A stretch of 64,000 nt of DNA from Chitinophaga japonensis. GTDB lineage: Bacteria > Bacteroidota > Bacteroidia > Chitinophagales > Chitinophagaceae. The notes beneath the pieces were generated by a model, which worked only from the letters and a program-made list of their open reading frames with translations, did no database searches and was not told where the DNA came from. Positions 59,082 to 64,000 of this stretch are shown here, one piece after another; the stretch's first letter is position 1, and each line of letters begins with the position of its first letter. A program made the position numbers and the translations under genes. The stretch is taken from contig NZ_VLLG01000002.1 in the NCBI RefSeq assembly GCF_007830125.1, positions 1,806,550-1,870,549 of the forward strand. Reading direction: 5' to 3'.

Positions 59082-60866
59082 CTAATTGTACATACTTTCT
59101 ATCACGTCCCGGTATTTTTCCAGTATCACCTTGCGTTTCAGCTTCAGGGTAGGGGTCAGCTCGCCCCCGTCCACCGTCCATTCATGGGGTAGCAGCTCAA
59201 ACCTTTTGAGCTGTTCCACATGGTTGAAGAACTGGTTGTACTTCTCCAGCGCCTGCTGGAACAAGGCTCTTACTTCCGGGTTGCGGACCAGCTCCTCCTG
59301 GCTGGCGTAGGAGATGTTGCGCTTGCTGCACCAGCCCTTCAGGTTGGGGAAGGAGGGAACGATCAGGGCGGCGGTAAACTTATGATCCTCGCCTACTACC
59401 ATGATCTGCTCGATGTAAGGAGATTCCTTGAACTTGTTCTCTATCGGCTGCGGCGCCACAAACTTGCCGCCGGAGGTCTTGAACAGCTCTTTCTTCCGGT
59501 CCGTGATCTTCAGGAACTTGTCGTTCACGATCACGCCAATGTCGCCGGTGTGGAACCAGCCATCCTTGATGGCATCGGCCGTAAGGTCCGGACGCTTGTA
59601 GTAGCCCATGGTCACGTTGGGGCCTTTGCAGAGGATCTCGCCGTCTTCCGCAATCTTTACCTGTACATTGCTGATAATAGGCCCTACCGTGCCGAACATA
59701 CGGTCCTGTACATCCACCCGGTTTACGCTGATCACGGGCGAGGTTTCGGTAAGACCATAACCTTCCAGCACCGGGATGCGCCCGGCTGTAAATACCTTCA
59801 GCAGGCGTACCTGGCAGGCGGCCGCACCGTTTACAATAGCCTGTATGTTGCCCCCCAGCGCTTCCCGCCATTTTTTGAATACCAATGCATTGGCAATCGA
59901 CAACTGCAGGTTATACCACCAGCCCAGGTTTTTGTTAATCTCGTACTGCTTGCCCAGCTCTATGGCCCAGAAGAATAAGGCCCGTTTAATGCCTTTCAGC
60001 TCCAGCCCCTTGGCCATGATCTTTTCATATACCTTTTCCAGCAGGCGCGGCACGGTGGTGAAGATGGTGGGCTTCACCTCCCGCAGGTTATCCGCAATGG
60101 TATCCATGCTTTCGGCGTAGTAGATGGGCACGCCGGCGGTCAGGTATACGTAGGTCACCATACGTTCAAAAATATGGTTCAGGGGCAGGAAGCTCAGCGC
60201 CCGCGCGCTGGAATGTACCGGCAGGTAAGGAGTACAGGCGGTTACATTGCTCATGATGTTGCGGTGGCTCAGCATCACCCCTTTGGGGGTGCCGGTGGTG
60301 CCCGAGGTATAGATGATCGTTACCAGCTCTTCGGGGTCCGTGTGCTTTTTGATCTCCGTGATCACCGGGTAGTCCTCCGGCCGGGCCATGGCCAGCAGCT
60401 CTGTCCAGTGGCGCACGCCGGGGATCCGGTTGAATGAAAATATCTCTTTCAGTAAAGGGACCTGGTCGCGGATGGCATTCACCTTTTCCAGGATATCTTC
60501 ATCGCTGATGAACAGGATGCGGGCGCCGCCGTCATTCAGCACAAAGGCCAGCTCGTGCTGGCTGATGGTAGGATAGATAGGGGTTGATACAGCGCCGGTC
60601 TGCTGGCAGGCCAGGTCGGTGAGTACCCATTCCGGCCGGTTGGGCGAAATAATGGCGATCTTGTCCTTTCCCTCCACCGTACCGTCACCCCGGCTGATGC
60701 CCAGTTGCAAAAGCCCGGAGCTCAACTGCATGGTAAGATCGGCTACCTCCTGCGTACTGTATTTTTTCCAATTCCCGTCTACTTTGCCGGCCAGCATGTC
60801 TTCCTTGGGATAGTTTGCGAGCTGCCAGGCGATCACGTCAAATAATCGGCTTGGTTGATCCATCAT
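59082..60866 (-). CDS. Long-chain fatty acid-CoA ligase (AMP-binding)
   Basis: The 594-residue enzyme has the adenylate-forming core with the P-loop IIYTSGTTGTPKGVMLSH (shortened: YTSGTTGTPKG, about 190), GYGLTETSPV (about 378), and the hinge FHTGDIGVI with ITDRKKELFKTSGGK (about 445-470), whose Lys contacts the adenylate. The layout matches long-chain FadD15-type ligases that activate fatty acids for beta-oxidation or lipid synthesis, probably at the inner membrane face. The PaaN aldehyde dehydrogenase and YceI genes follow upstream on the same strand but are spaced, so operon status is unclear. Confidence 0.9.
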   Translation of the reverse strand: MMDQPSRLFDVIAWQLANYPKEDMLAGKVDGNWKKYSTQEVADLTMQLSSGLLQLGISRGDGTVEGKDKIAIISPNRPEWVLTDLACQQTGAVSTPIYPTISQHELAFVLNDGGARILFISDEDILEKVNAIRDQVPLLKEIFSFNRIPGVRHWTELLAMARPEDYPVITEIKKHTDPEELVTIIYTSGTTGTPKGVMLSHRNIMSNVTACTPYLPVHSSARALSFLPLNHIFERMVTYVYLTAGVPIYYAESMDTIADNLREVKPTIFTTVPRLLEKVYEKIMAKGLELKGIKRALFFWAIELGKQYEINKNLGWWYNLQLSIANALVFKKWREALGGNIQAIVNGAAACQVRLLKVFTAGRIPVLEGYGLTETSPVISVNRVDVQDRMFGTVGPIISNVQVKIAEDGEILCKGPNVTMGYYKRPDLTADAIKDGWFHTGDIGVIVNDKFLKITDRKKELFKTSGGKFVAPQPIENKFKESPYIEQIMVVGEDHKFTAALIVPSFPNLKGWCSKRNISYASQEELVRNPEVRALFQQALEKYNQFFNHVEQLKRFELLPHEWTVDGGELTPTLKLKRKVILEKYRDVIESMYN

Positions 60867-60890
60867 GCTTTGATTTGTTGTTTGCCATGC

Positions 60891-61178
60891 TTACAGGCCG
60901 CGCTGTTCCCGTTCATGCTGTAATTTTTCATATTCTTTCAGCGTATCGCCATAGGGATCACTGTGATAGGCGCCGAAATAGTGGAATGCCAGGCCGATAC
61001 CCCAGCCCAGGGCCGGCCAGATAGGCCAGGGAGCACCGCTGCCGTTGCCATCCGTAATGAACCACAAAGCCCAGAGGCCCGCATTCACCACCAGGTAGGC
61101 GATCAGGTGGGACTTGAACGAGGCTCGCGCCTTTGCAATGCGCCAGAGCCTTTCATCCCGTTGTTGTGTCGTTTCCAT
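60891..61178 (-). CDS. 2TM-domain protein
   Basis: This 95-residue protein has two membrane helices (about 25-40 and 50-68) in the 2TM domain pattern: RIAKARASFKSHLIAYLVVN, then PWPIWPALGWGIGLAFHYF, and a charged C-terminal helix. The 2TM domain is common at the start of Bacteroidota LytS-like kinases and also occurs alone, as here. It probably serves as a small membrane module. It lies 24 bp before the acyl-CoA ligase gene and may be co-transcribed with it. Confidence 0.85.
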   Translation of the reverse strand: METTQQRDERLWRIAKARASFKSHLIAYLVVNAGLWALWFITDGNGSGAPWPIWPALGWGIGLAFHYFGAYHSDPYGDTLKEYEKLQHEREQRGL

Positions 61179-61242
61179 GTGAACAGGTTTAAGTATGATA
61201 GATGCATATTAAATTTAAATCATTTTATTTGATTTTAACGGA

Positions 61243-61902
61243 TTATTGCCGTTGTGCAACTATACTGAACTGTATGTTCACCATGGAGTTGATCAGCTTA
61301 TCCTGCAGCGATTTATCAGCACGGTAGTTCATGCCCCACAGCGTGCGGTCCATATTGAAATTGGCGTGGGCGGTCACCTGGTCATTTACAATGGCTATCC
61401 TGGCCGGGAATGTAATATTCTTGGTTACTTCCTTAATGGTCAGGTTGCCCTGTATAGTATGGGTAGCGTCCTTCAGCAGTATATCGGTACCGTCGGGGCG
61501 GTAGGTATCTACGCCGGTAATGGCAAAGGTGGCGGTAGGGTACTTCGCCGCATCAAAGAACAGCGGGCTTTTCAGCTCCCGCTCCAGTTTGTGCTTCATG
61601 GCGGTGTCGCCGGCCAGGTCCAGGTCTTCCAGGGAAGCGATGTTGATCACAAATTTCCCCCCGGTCACCATGCTGTCCTTTACATACAGGGTGCCGCTGG
61701 TAAGCTTAAAACGGCCGGTATGCTTGCCCGTGGGCTTGGTGCCGATCCATTGTAAGCTGCTCCTGTCCACATCTACCTGGTAGGCGGTGCCTTCTCCTTC
61801 CTGGACAGACCGCGCTTCCGATATCTTGGCTTCATCTGCTTTGGGCGCCTGCTGGCAGGCGCCCAAAGTCATGCATCCTGCTATCAGTAATATATACCTC
61901 AT
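61243..61902 (-). CDS. YceI-family lipoprotein
   Basis: The 219-residue product has a lipobox (TLGACQQ, Cys about 16) and a YceI lipocalin-like domain (about 40-215): VDRSSLQWIGTKPTGKHTGRFKL near the start and a late ANFNMDRTLWGMNY. YceI proteins bind long isoprenoids such as polyprenols or quinone-like lipids and are linked to stress or redox processes in the periplasm. The PaaN gene stop is 10 bp upstream on the same strand, so they may share a transcript. Confidence 0.88.
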   Translation of the reverse strand: MRYILLIAGCMTLGACQQAPKADEAKISEARSVQEGEGTAYQVDVDRSSLQWIGTKPTGKHTGRFKLTSGTLYVKDSMVTGGKFVINIASLEDLDLAGDTAMKHKLERELKSPLFFDAAKYPTATFAITGVDTYRPDGTDILLKDATHTIQGNLTIKEVTKNITFPARIAIVNDQVTAHANFNMDRTLWGMNYRADKSLQDKLINSMVNIQFSIVAQRQ

Positions 61903-61912
61903 ACTATATGGT

Positions 61913-63571
61913 TTAGTCCGAAACTACCTCCCGGTTGCCCACCCATACAAACCGCTTCACAATAAACTCCTGGTTGGTAAAGCTGGCGTTGCCCGCCGGG
62001 TTGCCCCCTGTTACATGAAAATCGGAGAATGCGGCATGCTGGTTCACCCAAATCAGGCCTGTAAAATTGAAGGACACCGGGGTAAATACGCTGTTCATCT
62101 CCTCCGCTATCTTTTCCTTCACAACCGGGTCTGTAGTATAAGCTGCACAGGTGATGGCCCCGTGCTGTTCCGCCATCTGCCTGGCCAGTTGTATGGAATG
62201 GGCCGTGTTTTTTGTTTTTACCAGCAGGATCACCGGGCCGAACAGCTCCTTTTCATAAATATTGTGGTCTGCGCTGGTTACCTCCAGCACGGTAGGGGAG
62301 CACATCCTGGCTTTGCTGAATTCTTCGTTGGGCACCGGTCCGCCCTGCAGCAGCACTTTGCCGCCCAGCCGGGCGGCATCCTGCGCCCGTTGCAGGGTCA
62401 CATCATTCTGTACTGCGCCCAGGGTGCCGGCGCCCATCTTGGGATTGTTCACCAGGGCGGCGATCGCATCCCTGATCTGCTGGGCGGTTTCGTTAAAGCC
62501 CAGGTTGCCGGCGGCAGTGGCAATGCCCTGTTCCGGTATAAAAAAGTTCTGTGGCGCCGTGCACATTTGCCCGGAATACAGGCATACGGCAAAGGCCAGG
62601 TTCTGTACTACGGCATCTACGTCCTTTACGCTGTCCAGTATCACGGAATTAACACCCGCCTTTTCGGTGAAAACAGTTTTGCCCCGCAGGGATTCCACGT
62701 AGTCGCCAAAACTGCTGCCGCCGGTATAGTCGATCAGCGTAATGCGCGGATGCTCGCACAGAGCGGTCGTAAGGGGCTGTGCGCTGCTGTCGGCCGCCAG
62801 TTGGCACAGGTGCGGGTCAAAGCCGTTCTCATGCAGCACCTGTTGTATAGCGCTGATCACCAGGGCAATGGGGAGCACGGCTTTCGGGTGTGGCTTTACG
62901 ATCACCGGGTTGCCGGTAACCAGGTCGGCATAAATGCCGGGCAGCGAATTCCATACCGGGAAGGTGGAGCAGCCTATTACCAGCCCGATGCCCCGGGGCA
63001 CTGCTTTAAAGGTTTTCTGCAATTGGAGGGTTACTTTGCCCATCGGTTTTTCCCAGCGCTGTTCCGCCGGGAACCGGTGCAGTTCTTCGTATCCCATGGC
63101 AATGGCTTCCAGCGCCCGGTCGTTGGCATGCGGCCCCGATGCCTGGAAGCTCATCATAAAGCTTTGCCCGGTGGTATGCATGGTTGCATATGCGATCTCG
63201 AAAAAAAGTCCTTTTACCCTTTCCAGGGTTTCTACCAGTATGTCCGCCCGGTTGGAAACGGGCGTATTGGCCCATTGCCTGCCGGCAGCGCCGGCCTGCG
63301 CCACCAGTTCCTCCACCGTAAAGGAGGGATAGGTAATGCCCAGGTTTTCCAGGGTGTAGGGAGATACTTCCTCCCCTACGCGCTCGTTGCTGCCGGTTTG
63401 CAGCAGGCGGTCAAAAGGTTGGTTCAGCAATTGCTGGTAGCTGGTCATGCCGCTGGCGGCGGCCGCTTCACCGTAAGCCTTGGGGTGCTCGGGGTACTGC
63501 GAGTAGAAGCGCCGTTCATGATTGGCTTTTACCGCGTTGTCGATCGTGTTTTGGTGTTTGGTTGCAAGCAT
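61913..63571 (-). CDS. PaaN-type aldehyde dehydrogenase
   Basis: The 552-residue protein is an aldehyde dehydrogenase of the PaaN group named for phenylacetate degradation. The cofactor region includes PRGIGLVIGCSTFPVWNSLP and KPHPKAVLP. The catalytic Cys lies in YSGQMCTAPQ (about 345) and a general-base Glu in VFTEKAGVN (about 310). Unlike PaaZ it has no C-terminal hydratase domain, so ring-opening hydrolysis would require another protein. The other paa genes are not in the window. It is followed by the YceI gene. A wider role in aldehyde oxidation is possible. Confidence 0.82.
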   Translation of the reverse strand: MLATKHQNTIDNAVKANHERRFYSQYPEHPKAYGEAAAASGMTSYQQLLNQPFDRLLQTGSNERVGEEVSPYTLENLGITYPSFTVEELVAQAGAAGRQWANTPVSNRADILVETLERVKGLFFEIAYATMHTTGQSFMMSFQASGPHANDRALEAIAMGYEELHRFPAEQRWEKPMGKVTLQLQKTFKAVPRGIGLVIGCSTFPVWNSLPGIYADLVTGNPVIVKPHPKAVLPIALVISAIQQVLHENGFDPHLCQLAADSSAQPLTTALCEHPRITLIDYTGGSSFGDYVESLRGKTVFTEKAGVNSVILDSVKDVDAVVQNLAFAVCLYSGQMCTAPQNFFIPEQGIATAAGNLGFNETAQQIRDAIAALVNNPKMGAGTLGAVQNDVTLQRAQDAARLGGKVLLQGGPVPNEEFSKARMCSPTVLEVTSADHNIYEKELFGPVILLVKTKNTAHSIQLARQMAEQHGAITCAAYTTDPVVKEKIAEEMNSVFTPVSFNFTGLIWVNQHAAFSDFHVTGGNPAGNASFTNQEFIVKRFVWVGNREVVSD

Positions 63572-63673
63572 ATAAGTAATTAATAATTAACAATTAATAA
63601 TTAGAGAACGTGGAACCGGTAGCACTTGTACTTGCATTCATCTGTGTATCTGCATATCCGCAGACCTGCACAT

Positions 63674-64000
63674 TTATCTGTTCAGCGTAAATCTGCCGTC
63701 ATTGTAATATTCATCAGGGCGAAGTTTAAATGGATGATTGCGCTGGTATTGCATGAACTTATCGTATTCTGATTTATGCAGGTTGGTCCAGGCGCGATAG
63801 GCGGACTGGCTGGCCACCGGGCCAAACAGCCATTGGTTATAGGCCTCGAACATCCCTTCCTTCAGGAGTTTCTGCTGCAGATCAAATAACGCGAACGGGT
63901 ATTTTAAACCATAAAAATTATACCAGTCCAGCAGGAACCGGGTGCGCAGCATGATGAGCGCCTCCGGGTCAATGCCGCTGCTGATAACGCCGGTTTGTTT
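63674..64000 (-). CDS. C-terminal end of an unidentified protein, truncated by window edge
   Basis: The frame is open on the minus strand from the window end (first codons K-Q-T-G-V-I-S) to a TAA at 63674, giving 108 visible residues. The ATG at 63952 is probably internal. The fragment is rich in Tyr, Phe, Trp and Asn (LLDWYNFYGLKYPFALFDL; YNDGRFTLNR). It has helical character without a signature I recognise. Its start and most of its domain lie outside the window, so no function is assigned. Confidence 0.6.
   Translation of the reverse strand, partial: KQTGVISSGIDPEALIMLRTRFLLDWYNFYGLKYPFALFDLQQKLLKEGMFEAYNQWLFGPVASQSAYRAWTNLHKSEYDKFMQYQRNHPFKLRPDEYYNDGRFTLNR

Overview
The window is chromosomal DNA from a Bacteroidota bacterium, most likely a Chitinophaga-like member of the Chitinophagaceae. 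Evidence: a SusD-type nutrient-binding lipoprotein, an Oar-type TonB-dependent receptor, LytS/LytTR signalling, many AraC regulators, a Bacteroidota-type lanthipeptide precursor, and promoters of the form TTTG-N20-TAnnTTTG instead of -35/-10 boxes. Most of the window has high-GC codon usage. The stretches at 6.6-8.5 kb and 54.9-58.9 kb are visibly AT-richer and look accessory.

Layout. 1-6.6 kb: a tight + strand cluster (SusD, exported RidA, Tat-type SelA-like PLP enzyme, exported amidohydrolase, exported RraA-like aldolase, BASS transporter) that reads as a mostly periplasmic catabolic pathway. 6.6-8.5 kb: an AbiEi/AbiEii-type toxin-antitoxin operon with its own promoter and inverted-repeat operators. 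8.5-13.9 kb: GH29 alpha-L-fucosidase with a LacI-like operator, a COG4315-type lipoprotein, a GH46-like chitosanase, an SGNH hydrolase and a DsbA-like protein. 14-17.3 kb: an Oar-like receptor. 17.4-21.5 kb: a Tiki/TraB-like lipoprotein, a GlxA-type regulator, an exported metal-ribbon/DJ-1 protein, and an outer-membrane protein gene bracketed by direct repeats. 21.6-30.2 kb: LytS kinase and LytTR regulator, then DUF2147, TolC, adaptor, RND pump and an outer-membrane protein.

30.3-43.6 kb: small proteins, an unpartnered molybdopterin oxidoreductase subunit, a short UvrA paralogue, two AraC regulators, a PEP-mutase-family enzyme, a DUF5009/HGSNAT-like membrane protein, a B1 metallo-beta-lactamase lipoprotein, GNAT and RibD-like enzymes and a serine hydrolase. 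43.8 kb: a 48-residue lanthipeptide precursor with three S/T-X3-C units, with no modification enzymes in view. 43.9-54.7 kb: a pectate-lyase-like enzyme, alpha/beta hydrolases, SRPBCC proteins, three more AraC regulators beside oxidoreductases, DinB, and an esterase. 54.9-59 kb: an AlkD-like protein, a DUF433/DUF5615 toxin-antitoxin pair, a cyanophycinase-like protein, DUF2199, and tRNA-3'-end-like remnants leading to an intact tRNA-Arg(CCU). 59-64 kb: acyl-CoA ligase, 2TM protein, YceI lipoprotein, PaaN aldehyde dehydrogenase, and the 3' end of an unidentified gene.

No rRNA, insertion sequence or CRISPR array was seen. All family calls are by eye from motifs and architecture; no database search was run.
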